From contig NZ_VCMV01000014.1 of NCBI RefSeq assembly GCF_008757455.1, positions 62,001-126,000 of the forward strand: a DNA stretch of 64,000 bases. The letters run 5' to 3'. Of this stretch, positions 9,277 through 17,127 are shown piece by piece. This DNA is from Microvirga brassicacearum (lineage in GTDB: Bacteria; Pseudomonadota; Alphaproteobacteria; Rhizobiales; Beijerinckiaceae). The notes under the pieces are model-generated. The model saw only the letters and a list, made by a program, of their open reading frames with translations, had not been told where the DNA came from and made no database searches. Each line of letters begins with the position of its first letter. Positions within the stretch are counted from its first letter, which is position 1. The translations under genes and the position numbers were made by a program.

Positions 9277-9620
9277 TGCTGCTTCCCGTGCCGCCAAGCG
9301 CGGCCCGCCTTCATGGTCCTAAACCTCATAGCCAGCCGCGTGGCGGGGCGCAAGGAATCGGCTCTCAGCGGCGCGGGAGACAACAATCCAGCGCATCGAA
9401 GTGTAGGAACGATTATCCAAAGCAACCGCCAGCTTCCACATCTTGGGAATACAGTCTTTGTAAAGAGAAGGATCGATGTCTCTTCCGATCACATTTCTGT
9501 CTGTTGCCTCGCAAACATCTGTTCAGGCTGCGATTGCGCGCGTTATCATGCGCTCCCCTTGTCCAACAGAGTAACTGATCCGCTTTTCTTCCGCCTCATT
9601 CCTATCCTCAGGAGAGATCC
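9277..9620. other. intergenic region upstream of divergent mscS-like and unknown genes
   Basis: A 344-base gap between divergent genes, so it should hold promoters for both. The stretch from about 9400 is clearly less GC-rich than the flanking genes. I see no convincing -35/-10 pair, hairpin terminator or short gene. A GGAAC at about 9407 lacks a partner element at the spacing expected for an EcfG promoter. Confidence 0.5.
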
Positions 9621-10079
9621 ATGACTGAAAAGGAAGTCGATGTCGTTGCGGAGGAACTGGCCCGGCTTGGTGGGAGTTCATGGTACCCTGGACGGAGTGA
9701 AGACCCGGTCCTGCGCGTTGTGACGGAACGATTCAGGGAGCGGGCGCGGGCTGCCATTGCCGCTCTCGACCGTTATCGCGCGGGAGTTGCTGCCGGATCG
9801 GTTGCGATTTCGAGCGGCACGTGTCCGGGTGAACGACTGCGCGTGGGAGCAACGGTGGTCTATCGCCCGCCCGGAGATCGACGAGCCTATTCGTGCATCG
9901 TCGACCAGATCGGAGAGGGTCGCATTCACGTCATTCCGCAAATGCCGGGCGAGGACGGATGGATCGCGGAGACCGATATCGTGACCGACGACGTCGTCAA
10001 GAACCTTGAGGAACAGGGCCTAATTGCAGTCCCTTCCAGACGTTTCCCCGAAACGGACCAGCCGGGACAGCCTCGCTGA
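9621..10079 (+). CDS. hypothetical protein
   Basis: A 152-residue soluble protein I do not recognise. The N-terminal half (about 1-60) is helical and charged (VDVVAEELARLGG...VTERFRERARAAIAALDRY). The middle (about 72-112) looks like a small beta domain (LRVGATVVYRPPGDRRAYSC), which resembles the C-terminal domain of GreA/Rnk-like proteins. The C-terminal tail is proline and arginine rich. The ATG is preceded by CAGGAGAG at 9609-9616, a good ribosome binding site. No signal peptide or membrane segment is visible. Confidence 0.65.
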   Translation: MTEKEVDVVAEELARLGGSSWYPGRSEDPVLRVVTERFRERARAAIAALDRYRAGVAAGSVAISSGTCPGERLRVGATVVYRPPGDRRAYSCIVDQIGEGRIHVIPQMPGEDGWIAETDIVTDDVVKNLEEQGLIAVPSRRFPETDQPGQPR

Positions 10080-10214
10080 CGCTGCAGGAAGCCGCGTATC
10101 CACGAACAGCAGAGCGACGGCGTTTCACGTCCTGGGCGACGCCGCGCCGTCAAGACTTGATGCGCGCAGGATTCTATGCGGCTCTGTTCGTGGCAACGCC
10201 GGAGGCAGGCTCAC

Positions 10215-10487
10215 ATGATCTGGAACATCGACCCTCTGATCGCGGCTGGCGTCATGGCGGCGACCGCCGCGACCGATGCGGCCTACGTCTTCTTCAACGC
10301 CGCGGTTGCGTCGCGCCAGCGTTGGCGCGCCGCACATTGGAGTTCGATCTGGTATCTGCTCTCTGCCTTCGCGGTCATCAGCTACACCGAGCAGGCCCTC
10401 TACGTGGTCTTCGCGGCACTCGGCTCATGGCTCGGCGCCTTCGCGTCCGTCAGCTGGCTGATCAGGCCATTGCGCCCCGGCGCTTAA
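10215..10487 (+). CDS. small integral membrane protein, unknown
   Basis: A 90-residue protein with two or three hydrophobic segments (about 6-28, 43-64 and 64-82). The ATG at 10215 follows a strong GGAGG at 10201-10205, which decides the start over an upstream in-frame ATG at 10176. The length, segment layout and SVSWLIRPLRPGA end do not identify a family. It is convergent with the PhnA-domain gene, six bases away. Confidence 0.6.
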   Translation: MIWNIDPLIAAGVMAATAATDAAYVFFNAAVASRQRWRAAHWSSIWYLLSAFAVISYTEQALYVVFAALGSWLGAFASVSWLIRPLRPGA

Positions 10488-10493
10488 GCGGCG

Positions 10494-10706
10494 CTAGACC
10501 TTCTTGAGAAAGCAGGTCTTGAGCACCAGGTTTTTGACCTTCTCGACCCGCCCCTCGATTTCCTCGTCGTTGGACGTCAGCTGAATATTCTTGACCACCG
10601 TCCCGCGCTTGAGGGTCACCGAGGTACCTTTGACCTTCAGATCCTTGATGAGTTGGACCGAGTCTCCGTCCTTCAGAAGCGCCCCGTTGCTGTCTTTTAC
10701 GTCCAT
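10494..10706 (-). CDS. PhnA-domain protein (YjdM C-terminal domain only)
   Basis: A 70-residue protein matching the C-terminal PhnA domain: VKDSNGALLKDGDSVQLIKDLKVKG...LKRGTVVKNI. Proteins of the YjdM/PhnA family normally have about 110 residues with an N-terminal zinc ribbon; here that part is absent. Short PhnA-domain proteins are known in alphaproteobacteria, so this is probably an intact family variant. The ATG at 10706 lies seven bases after GGAGG. Despite the old name, a direct role in phosphonate use is not established. Confidence 0.82.
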   Translation of the reverse strand: MDVKDSNGALLKDGDSVQLIKDLKVKGTSVTLKRGTVVKNIQLTSNDEEIEGRVEKVKNLVLKTCFLKKV

Positions 10707-10935
10707 CACTCGACCTCCAATTTTGGTTATGCTGTTTCGCGAAACGGTCCTTAATAGTCAAGGTTGGAAGCGCGGCGCCACGGCGCGTCATAGGAGGTCG
10801 GAACGGATCTGAGGGGCGCCCTTCCCTTCTTCCACCTCTTCCGGTCCGGGTCTTACTCTCGTCACGGTGACGTGCGAGATTGAGGCAATCGACGATTCCC
10901 GCACGGCTCCTGCCGATGTTACACACGAGGAGCCG

Positions 10936-11601
10936 ATGCCGTCGCAGCCGCCAGAAAGTCGCTACAGGAATTTCGACGCCGCAGAAGTTCGCGTGGATGC
11001 CATCGTGCATGTGGCCGGCGTCGGTTTCGCCCTCGCAGGCGCCGTCACTCTCCTCGTATCGGCGTTTCACCTGTCGTGGGGCGAATATGCCGCGGTCTGG
11101 ATCTATGCGACCGGGCTCGTCGTCGTTCTTGGAGTGTCGGCGACCTACAATATGTGGCCGGTCTCACGCGTGAAATGGATCCTGCGCCGGTTCGATCACT
11201 CGGCCATCTATCTTCTGATCGCCGGCACATACACGCCGTTTCTCACGCGCATCAATGGTGGCGTCGTGTCGCCGGGGCTTCTTGCCGGGATTTGGACGAC
11301 GGCGGGAATCGGCATGCTGCTGAAGCTCCTCATGCCGGGCCGGTTCGACCGCCTCTCGATCCTGCTTTATCTCGGACTCGGCTGGAGCGGCTTCGTGTTC
11401 TACGATGCGGTCTTCGCCGTGTTGCCCGCATCCACCATGTGGTGGCTTGCCGCCGGTGGCCTGCTCTACACGATCGGCGTGGTCTTCCACATCTGGGAGC
11501 GCCTTCGATTCCAGAACGCGATCTGGCACGCCTTCGTGCTGATCGCGGCGGCGTGCCATTATGGGGCCGTCTTGGACTACATGGTGCTGGTGCGCGTGTA
11601 G
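10936..11601 (+). CDS. hemolysin III / PAQR-family membrane protein
   Basis: A 221-residue, seven-helix membrane protein of the HlyIII/YqfA family. Visible marks are the early helix DAIVHVAGVGFALAGA, the conserved RRFDHSAIYLLIAGTYTPF block, and the late helix with YTIGVVFHIWERLRFQNAIWHAFVLIAAACHY. The conserved Asp and His residues that bind zinc in PAQR proteins are present. I chose the ATG at 10936 with AGGAG just upstream; the upstream start at 10867 would add 23 hydrophilic residues. The function in bacteria is likely membrane homeostasis. Confidence 0.85.
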   Translation: MPSQPPESRYRNFDAAEVRVDAIVHVAGVGFALAGAVTLLVSAFHLSWGEYAAVWIYATGLVVVLGVSATYNMWPVSRVKWILRRFDHSAIYLLIAGTYTPFLTRINGGVVSPGLLAGIWTTAGIGMLLKLLMPGRFDRLSILLYLGLGWSGFVFYDAVFAVLPASTMWWLAAGGLLYTIGVVFHIWERLRFQNAIWHAFVLIAAACHYGAVLDYMVLVRV

Positions 11602-11653
11602 CGGCAATACGCTGCCGGCCTTCGGTCGCCGGTCGGCCCGTTCAAGGACGCCC

Positions 11654-11749
11654 CTACCAGAAGAACGTCACGCTATAGGCGACGAACAGGGCGACGACGA
11701 CCAATGCGGCCGTTCGCCAGTGCTTCTCAATGTGCTCGTGCAGCGTCAT
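11654..11749 (-). CDS. 31-residue single-pass membrane protein
   Basis: A short frame read directly from the minus strand. It starts MTLHEHIEKHWRTAA, continues with one hydrophobic helix (LVVVALFVAYSVTFF) and ends in Trp before TAG. A positively charged, His-rich N-terminus followed by one membrane helix is typical of small membrane proteins. An upstream ribosome binding site is weak (GAGAACACTGGA). The coding look comes from the clean amphipathic-then-hydrophobic pattern and from a gap of 205 bases with no other gene. Convergent with the hemolysin III gene. Function unknown. Confidence 0.6.
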   Translation of the reverse strand: MTLHEHIEKHWRTAALVVVALFVAYSVTFFW

Positions 11750-11806
11750 TCCAGTGTTCTCTTTCTCGGTTTGGCGCCTGCCCTGTCGGCGGCACCGCGT
11801 GTGTGG

Positions 11807-12175
11807 TCACCCGTCATTCTCGGATGTGAGTTGCTCCGGCCGCAGACCTTCATCCGTATGAGAGGATTTTACCCGCACACCCGGGCCGCCCCGCTGGCTC
11901 GCCTCGTTCTCGAAGAAAAAGACGATCCCGGCGCGCTGAAGCGCATCCTGCAGCTTGTCGCCGGTGTCGGAACGCCCGCCGAGCGCGCCGTCCCCGGCCT
12001 CGAGCCGTTTGATGGTCGGCTCAGACACCCCGGATGAGCGAGCAAGATCCGCCTGCGACCATCCGAGCAGCGCGCGAGCCGCTTTGAGTTGTCTGACGGA
12101 TACCTTCTGGTTCAACACGGCGCGGTCACCATCCCTGACACTTTTGGTATCAAAAAAACTGACCGGAGCCAACAT
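11807..12175 (-). CDS. XRE-family helix-turn-helix regulator
   Basis: A 122-residue protein with one XRE helix-turn-helix at about 24-75 (LKAARALLGWSQADLARSSG followed by VSEPTIKRLEAG). The segment after it (DKLQDALQRAGIVFF) is usual in small alphaproteobacterial Xre regulators. The C-terminal tail is charged and probably disordered. The start is uncertain: the ATG at 12175 or a GTG at 12118 (VLNQKVSVRQ) would both leave the domain intact. It lies 26 bases after the AapJ-like gene on the same strand, so the two may be co-transcribed. Confidence 0.8.
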   Translation of the reverse strand: MLAPVSFFDTKSVRDGDRAVLNQKVSVRQLKAARALLGWSQADLARSSGVSEPTIKRLEAGDGALGGRSDTGDKLQDALQRAGIVFFFENEASQRGGPGVRVKSSHTDEGLRPEQLTSENDG

Positions 12176-12201
12176 GCGAGAGGCGGGTTGCTGCCTATTC
12201 G

Positions 12202-13236
12202 TCAACGGATCGGCGGGGCATATTGAATACCGCCCATGTTCCACATCTGGTTGACGCCGCGGGGGATATCGAGCTTGGAACTGGCGCCGACATTGCGGTC
12301 GTAGACTTCGCCGTAATTGCCGACGGCGCGGACGATTTTGGCGGCCCAATCTGCCGTCAGCCCGAGGTCGGTGCCGAAATCGCCATCGCTACCCACAAGC
12401 CGCTTCACGTCCGGCTTCTCCGACCGCAGAGCCTCGTCGATGGTCTTTGAGCTGACCCCGAGCTCCTCGGCGTTCAGCATCGCGAAATTCACCCACTTGA
12501 CGATGCCAAACCACTGCATATCGTCCTGCCGGACAACCGGCCCCAGCGGCTCCTTGGAGATGATGTCGGGGAGCACGAGACTGTCGCCGGGCTTCGTCAG
12601 CTTCAGGCGTTCCGCGTGCAATTGCGATACATCGCTCGAAATGCCCGTGCAGCGCCCTTCCTGATAGGCATTCAGCGCTTCGGCGGGAGACGAGACGACC
12701 ACCGCTTCAAGCTTCATGCCGTTCGCGGCGAAGAAGTCCGCCACGTTGGCCTCGCTCGTCGTGCCGGCCTGCACGCAGATCTTCGCGCCGTCGAGTTCCA
12801 GCGCCGAGGTCACGTTCTGTGCCTTGGGAACGAGGAAACCCTGCCCGTCGTAATAGGTCACGCCGGCGAAGACGACATCGAATTCAAGTTCGCGCCCCAT
12901 GGCCCAAGTGGAATTGCGCGACAACACATCGATCTTTCCCGCTTTCAGCGCCGGGAAACGATCGGCTGCCGACAAGGGCACGAACTGGACCTTGCTTGGA
13001 TCGTTGAAGATTGCCGCTGCGATGGCGCGGCAATAATCCACGTCGAAACCGATCCACGCGCCTTTGTCGTCAAGGGCTGAGAATCCCGTCAACCCTTGGC
13101 TGACGCCGCAGACAAGCGTGCCACGATCCTTGACGGTCTTCAGTGTCTGCGCGTCCGCGTCTCCGGCGCTGACCCCCAGCATGGCACTCACGCCGATCAA
13201 CGCTGAGCACAGGCGATGGTTTGCTCGAAACAACAT
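12202..13236 (-). CDS. general amino acid ABC transporter substrate-binding protein (AapJ-like)
   Basis: A 344-residue periplasmic binding protein of the AapJ/BztA family. The signal peptide is MLFRANHRLCSALIGVSAML with cleavage near DADA-QT. The mature protein begins LKTVKDRGTLVCGVSQGLTGFS, the family's ligand-binding start, and contains NSTWAMGRELEFDVVFAGVT. The ATG at 13236 follows GAGG with six-base spacing, better than ATGs at 13251 or 13266. No aapQ, aapM or aapP permease or ATPase genes lie nearby, so it is an orphan that must serve a transporter encoded elsewhere or act as a sensor. Confidence 0.88.
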   Translation of the reverse strand: MLFRANHRLCSALIGVSAMLGVSAGDADAQTLKTVKDRGTLVCGVSQGLTGFSALDDKGAWIGFDVDYCRAIAAAIFNDPSKVQFVPLSAADRFPALKAGKIDVLSRNSTWAMGRELEFDVVFAGVTYYDGQGFLVPKAQNVTSALELDGAKICVQAGTTSEANVADFFAANGMKLEAVVVSSPAEALNAYQEGRCTGISSDVSQLHAERLKLTKPGDSLVLPDIISKEPLGPVVRQDDMQWFGIVKWVNFAMLNAEELGVSSKTIDEALRSEKPDVKRLVGSDGDFGTDLGLTADWAAKIVRAVGNYGEVYDRNVGASSKLDIPRGVNQMWNMGGIQYAPPIR

Positions 13237-13262
13237 GGACGACCTCGACATCAGGTTGAAGC

Positions 13263-13880
13263 TCACAGCTTCGCTGCGTGTTTGACGATGACTTTCGTGC
13301 CCACCGGCACCCGTCCGTACAGATCGGCGACGTCATCGTTCACGAGACGAAAACACCCGGACGAGATCGCGTAACCGATCGTCTGTGGCTGATTGGTGCC
13401 GTGGATGCGATAGACGGTTTCGCCGAGATAGAGGGCGCGAGCACCCATCGGATTTCCCGGTCCGCCTGCCATGAAACGCGGAAGGTAGGGCTGGCGCTTG
13501 ATCATTTCCGGCGGCGGCCGCCAGTCCGGCCATTCCTGCTTGCGCGTCACCTTGACAAGACCGGACCATTGAAAGCCGTCGCGGCCGACGCCGATGCCAT
13601 AGCGGAGGGCGCGGTTATTGCCTTGGACGAGGTAAAGGAAGCGCTCCGACGTGTGGACGATGATCGAGCCCGGCGGCTCGGTGGTGCGGAAGAAAACATA
13701 TTGGCGCTCGAAGCCATCGGGGAGTTGTTCGGCTTCCTTCGGCGGCACGTAGCCGGGTTGCTCGTCGATCTCCAGTTCGGGAGCCGAAGGTTGAAACGGA
13801 AGCGGCGCCGCCAGCGTCGGCAAGGCGGCAAAAGCGAGCGCACTCGCCATCACGATTGGACCAAGGAACCGCATTCTCAT
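13263..13880 (-). CDS. L,D-transpeptidase (YkuD family)
   Basis: A 205-residue exported protein with a signal peptide (MRMRFLGPIVMASALAFAAL, cleavage after TLA-A). The YkuD catalytic signature is complete: His160 in HGTNQ, Ser174, Cys176 and Arg178 in SSGCFRL. These enzymes make 3-3 cross-links in peptidoglycan or attach lipoproteins to it. The ATG at 13880 has GAGG five bases upstream; the frame is open to 13901. It sits 26 bases upstream of the AapJ-like gene and 46 bases after the lipoprotein gene, all on the minus strand. Confidence 0.9.
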   Translation of the reverse strand: MRMRFLGPIVMASALAFAALPTLAAPLPFQPSAPELEIDEQPGYVPPKEAEQLPDGFERQYVFFRTTEPPGSIIVHTSERFLYLVQGNNRALRYGIGVGRDGFQWSGLVKVTRKQEWPDWRPPPEMIKRQPYLPRFMAGGPGNPMGARALYLGETVYRIHGTNQPQTIGYAISSGCFRLVNDDVADLYGRVPVGTKVIVKHAAKL

Positions 13881-13926
13881 TCGAACCTCGTTGCACTTCA
13901 TTGTCGGCGCACAGAGACAACCATCG

Positions 13927-14490
13927 TCAGCCGGTTGCGCCCGTGGCTTTTGGTTTGCTCGGCGTGCCGCTCGCTTGGTCGCACTTCACGTAGACCATGG
14001 TGCCGTAGCGCGCCGTGACATCGGGATCGAGATACTGGATCGTCATCACCTTCCCGTCATAGGCGGACAGTTCCATGTCGGTGATTTCGCCCGGAGGGCC
14101 GGCGCGGCCGATGAACGTCCGCCCATCCGCGCTGGACTTGATGTGAAGCTCGCTCGGCTCCGCCTCGTCGGCGAGGTTCATGACGACGCCGCCGTTCGTG
14201 CCGGCCTTGATGACATAGGGATTGTTGCATTGGGAGCGCGCCTCTTTCAGCGTCCGCTCCCGGTCCGTGTCGCGATGGTAGGAGGCAAGCCCCCAGCGGC
14301 CAACAACCGACTCGGCGGGAATGCTGGGAGCCGCCGCAATGGGCGCCGACACGAATGTTTCGGTTGTCGAACAGGCCCCGAGCAACATTGCGGCGACACC
14401 ACAAACGGCGATCACTTCGCTGGCGCCCCGAAGAGCGGATAATGCGACCGGAGGGGACGCGAGGTCGTGGTTCCTGGCCGTCATGCGCAT
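13927..14490 (-). CDS. putative lipoprotein, unknown function
   Basis: A 187-residue protein. A lipobox LLGAC lies at about residues 36-40, so the mature protein would begin at Cys40; the preceding N-terminus is longer than usual. The body (VVGRWGLASYHRDTDRERTL...QCNNPYVI) suggests a small beta-barrel-like domain, and a Lys/Pro-rich tail follows. The ATG at 14490 has AGGGA six bases upstream. Together with the L,D-transpeptidase downstream it suggests a cell-envelope role, which is inference from position only. Confidence 0.65.
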   Translation of the reverse strand: MRMTARNHDLASPPVALSALRGASEVIAVCGVAAMLLGACSTTETFVSAPIAAAPSIPAESVVGRWGLASYHRDTDRERTLKEARSQCNNPYVIKAGTNGGVVMNLADEAEPSELHIKSSADGRTFIGRAGPPGEITDMELSAYDGKVMTIQYLDPDVTARYGTMVYVKCDQASGTPSKPKATGATG

Positions 14491-14555
14491 GTGCTTTCCC
14501 TAACGGCAGAGAGAATGGCCGCAAAGCTTGGCGGAAAGCAATAGGAGATTGGCGG

Positions 14556-15485
14556 CTAGGAGGCGGCTTGCAACGCCGCCATCTGGCAAGGGTCCCAGCG
14601 TGGCTCGCCGCCGAACCGTTCGACCAGGAGATCGATCAGCACCCGCACTTTGCCGGGCACGTGTGCCCCCGGCGGCCGCACCACGTAGATGCCATATTCG
14701 GGCATCGGATATTCGCTGAGAATGGGCACCAGCGTGCCGGCCTCGATCGCATCCGCCGCCAGAAAAGTCGGCAGGGCGGCGACGCCGAGGCCGTTGACGG
14801 CCGCTCGCAGGATGGCATCGCCGTTATCGGCGAGTAAGCGCCCCTCCGGACGGACGGATGTCCAGCGCTTGCCGACCTGGAAGCGCCAGTCGCGGTCGGC
14901 GCTGCCTGTGTAGATCAGGCATTCGTGATGCGCGAGATCGGCGGGTGTTTGCGGCCGTCCGTGACGGGCCAGATAGGCCGGACTGGCAACGATCGCAGCG
15001 CCGCCTTGGGCAATGCGCCGGGCCACGAGACTCGAATCCTTCAGATCGCCGATGCGGATGGCGGCGTCGAGCCTTTCGCCGACCAGGTCGACAAAGCGAT
15101 CGCTGAAGGCTGCCTCGATTTCGAGCAACGGGTGGCGTGCCGTCAGCTCGGCGAGCAGCGGCGCGACGTGGCGCAACCCGAATGAGACCGGCAATGATAT
15201 GCGCAACCGCCCGACAGCCTCGCCTGCCTGATGGGCCACGGCATCCCGCGCCTCATCGAGATCGACGAGGATCCGTTCGGCCCGCGTCTTGAATTCCAGC
15301 CCTGTCTCCGTGGGGCTGATCCCGCGGGTCGTCCGGCTCAGTAGCCGCGCCCCGAGGCCCGCCTCAAGCCGGGCGATACGTCGGCTGACGATCGACTTCG
15401 AGAGGCCGAGCCGCTTCGCCGCACGCCCGAAGCCGCCCGCTTCCACCACCTCCACAAATGCCCGGATATCGTCGAGCTCGGACAT
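14556..15485 (-). CDS. LysR-family transcriptional regulator
   Basis: A 309-residue LysR protein. The N-terminal winged helix-turn-helix (about 3-62) contains FVEVVEAGGFGRAAKRLGLS and the recognition helix SKSIVSRRIARLEAGLG. The C-terminal substrate-binding domain follows. It is divergent from the azoreductase gene with a 110-base intergenic region, the classic arrangement in which the regulator controls the neighbouring gene and itself. The inducer cannot be deduced; quinones or electrophiles are common for such pairs. Confidence 0.9.
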   Translation of the reverse strand: MSELDDIRAFVEVVEAGGFGRAAKRLGLSKSIVSRRIARLEAGLGARLLSRTTRGISPTETGLEFKTRAERILVDLDEARDAVAHQAGEAVGRLRISLPVSFGLRHVAPLLAELTARHPLLEIEAAFSDRFVDLVGERLDAAIRIGDLKDSSLVARRIAQGGAAIVASPAYLARHGRPQTPADLAHHECLIYTGSADRDWRFQVGKRWTSVRPEGRLLADNGDAILRAAVNGLGVAALPTFLAADAIEAGTLVPILSEYPMPEYGIYVVRPPGAHVPGKVRVLIDLLVERFGGEPRWDPCQMAALQAAS

Positions 15486-15545
15486 GTAGACGTTCCTCTC
15501 AGGTCAACAGTGTTGTGTCCATTATGGGCATTCTGTTGCGGTTTT

Positions 15546-15561
15546 GGAACCACTAGTTTCC
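15546..15561. promoter_or_regulatory. candidate LysR operator
   Basis: The divergent intergenic region contains the imperfect dyad GGAACCACTAGTTTCC, i.e. GGAA-N8-TTCC, 35 bases before the azoR start. LysR proteins bind interrupted dyads in such positions. No conserved site for this regulator subgroup is known to me, so this is a candidate. Confidence 0.35.
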
Positions 15562-15595
15562 GGTGACACAAAATCCGCACCATTGGAGCTTGACC

Positions 15596-16222
15596 ATGTC
15601 CACCGTCCTTGTCCTGAACAGCAGCCTGTCCGGCGAAGCATCCGTCTCGAGGCAGCTCGTGCAGGAGGCTTTGTCGAACCTGCGCGCGCAGGATGCCTCG
15701 CTCGAGGTGATCACCCGGGATGTCGGCAGCGACCCGCTTCCGCATCTCACCGGCAACGCGTTGCAAGGGCTCGCCAACGACAAGCCCGATGCGACGCAAT
15801 CGCAAATCCGCGCTCTGGCCGATGAGCTCATCGCCGAGATCCAGGCGGCACAGACGATCATCATCGGCGCGCCGATGTACAATTTCGGCATCCCCTCGAC
15901 CCTGAAGGCCTGGTTCGACTATGTCCTCCGGGCCGGCACCACCTTTCGCTATACGGAAAATGGGCCCGAGGGGCTGTTGACCGGCAAGCGTGCCATTGTG
16001 GTGGAAAGCCGCGGCGGTTTTTACAGTGACGGGCCTGCGAAAGCGTTGGACGGCCAAGAGCCGCATCTTCGCGCGCTGCTCGGCTTCGTCGGCATTGCCG
16101 ATGTGACCTTCGTTCGCGCGGAGCGTCTCGCCATGGGGCCGGAGATCCGTGAGCAGGCCATTCAGGACGCCAGCTCGGAGGTCCGTCGCGTGACAGACGA
16201 CGCCCTGCTTCGCGCCGCCTGA
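15596..16222 (+). CDS. azoR: FMN-dependent NADH:quinone oxidoreductase / azoreductase
   Basis: A 208-residue flavodoxin-fold protein of the AzoR family. It starts VLVLNSSLSGEASVSRQL, the FMN phosphate-binding loop, and contains IIIGAPMYNFGIPSTLKAWFDYV, the AzoR hallmark. Length equals E. coli AzoR (about 200). It reduces azo compounds and quinones with NADH, two electrons at a time. The ATG at 15596 is preceded by GGAG; an in-frame start at 15563 is further upstream. It is probably controlled by the divergent LysR gene. Confidence 0.93.
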   Translation: MSTVLVLNSSLSGEASVSRQLVQEALSNLRAQDASLEVITRDVGSDPLPHLTGNALQGLANDKPDATQSQIRALADELIAEIQAAQTIIIGAPMYNFGIPSTLKAWFDYVLRAGTTFRYTENGPEGLLTGKRAIVVESRGGFYSDGPAKALDGQEPHLRALLGFVGIADVTFVRAERLAMGPEIREQAIQDASSEVRRVTDDALLRAA

Positions 16223-16247
16223 CGAGACTGCCCAAGCTCGAGCCGTT

Positions 16248-16269
16248 CTGCGTCATCAACCTGACGCAG
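16248..16269 (+). terminator. hairpin downstream of azoR
   Basis: A perfect 8-bp stem CTGCGTCA/TGACGCAG with a 6-base loop, 26 bases after the azoR stop. No T run follows, so it is either a weak terminator or an mRNA 3'-end stabiliser. Confidence 0.4.
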
Positions 16270-16315
16270 TGCCCGGTCTATCCGAGAGCTGTACGGAGCA
16301 CCGGAGGTCGGTTTG

Positions 16316-16624
16316 ATGTTCGAGCGGCAATCCTCGAAATTCCTCTCTCGACACGCCTATAATGCGTTCCGCAACAGGGAATGGCCCGCTCTCATCTGTG
16401 CCGTTCCACAGGACCGGCCGGTCCCCGATTTCATCACGGCCGAAGGCTGGTTCGTCCAGCCTCCGGCGGCCGACGATCAGGCTGGGCTCAAGTTCCGGGA
16501 ACATCTCGCGCAGGAGAGCGCGCAACTGAACGGATTTTATCTGTATTTCGAGCCGGGGCTGTCGCATTGCGGGCTGCCGGATCAAACCGCCATCCCCAAT
16601 GGAGAATGTTCAACGAGGCGCTAG
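16316..16624 (+). CDS. hypothetical protein
   Basis: A 102-residue protein I do not recognise. It has no signal peptide or membrane segment. The start at 16316 (MFERQSSKFLSRHAYNAFRN) is backed by GGAGG at 16303-16307. The middle reads VPDFITAEGWFVQPPAADDQ and GFYLYFEPGLSHCG. The C-terminal tail is polar. The good ribosome binding site is the main reason to believe it. Confidence 0.5.
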   Translation: MFERQSSKFLSRHAYNAFRNREWPALICAVPQDRPVPDFITAEGWFVQPPAADDQAGLKFREHLAQESAQLNGFYLYFEPGLSHCGLPDQTAIPNGECSTRR

Positions 16625-16670
16625 ACACCGAATACACCGGTGCTAGATGGTCGGCGCCGGGGGAATTTTT

Positions 16671-17054
16671 ATGAAGCGCTGCATCGTCGGTTTGTCATTG
16701 CTGCTGTTGGCATGGACTCCACTTCGTGCACAGGAGGCGCCAGTGGGGCCTCCCGTCAACACGCTCCAAGAAATGGGGAGCGCATTGTGGTCCTGCTGGT
16801 TTCCTCCGGCAGGCACGCAAAACTTCCAGGTCACCATAAGGTTCAGCTTCAAGCGCAACGGCGAGGTGCTCGGAAAGCCTCGCATCACTTTTTCGACTTT
16901 CAATGGCGACAGGGCAGAGCAGATGCGGATCATGGGTTTGATTCTCACATCTCTCGAAGCATGCACACCGGTGAACGTCACGCCGGCGCTCGGTGCGGCG
17001 ATTGCCGGACGGGCCTTCACGATGACGTTTACGTCGCCCTCCACGGAGGGATAA
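16671..17054 (+). CDS. small exported protein, TonB-C-like fold possible
   Basis: A 127-residue protein with a clear signal peptide (MKRCIVGLSLLLLAWTPLRA, cleavage before QE). The mature part has one central segment VTIRFSFKRNGEVLGKPRITF, which looks like the beta-strand pattern of TonB C-terminal-like domains, and two Cys residues (CW near 42 and AC near 97) that could form a disulphide. Start ATG at 16671 follows a G-rich ribosome binding site. Function unknown; periplasmic location is inferred. Confidence 0.65.
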   Translation: MKRCIVGLSLLLLAWTPLRAQEAPVGPPVNTLQEMGSALWSCWFPPAGTQNFQVTIRFSFKRNGEVLGKPRITFSTFNGDRAEQMRIMGLILTSLEACTPVNVTPALGAAIAGRAFTMTFTSPSTEG

Positions 17055-17127
17055 GCCGGCGCGATACGGCTTGCATTCAGTCATCGACAAGCTTTGCGGA
17101 GGTCACCGCGCTGCGGCGTAACTGAAC

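Noticed and set aside
9400-9430. EcfG promoter candidate (GGAAC at about 9407).
   Set aside because: No TT or GTT element lies at the expected 18-19 base spacing.
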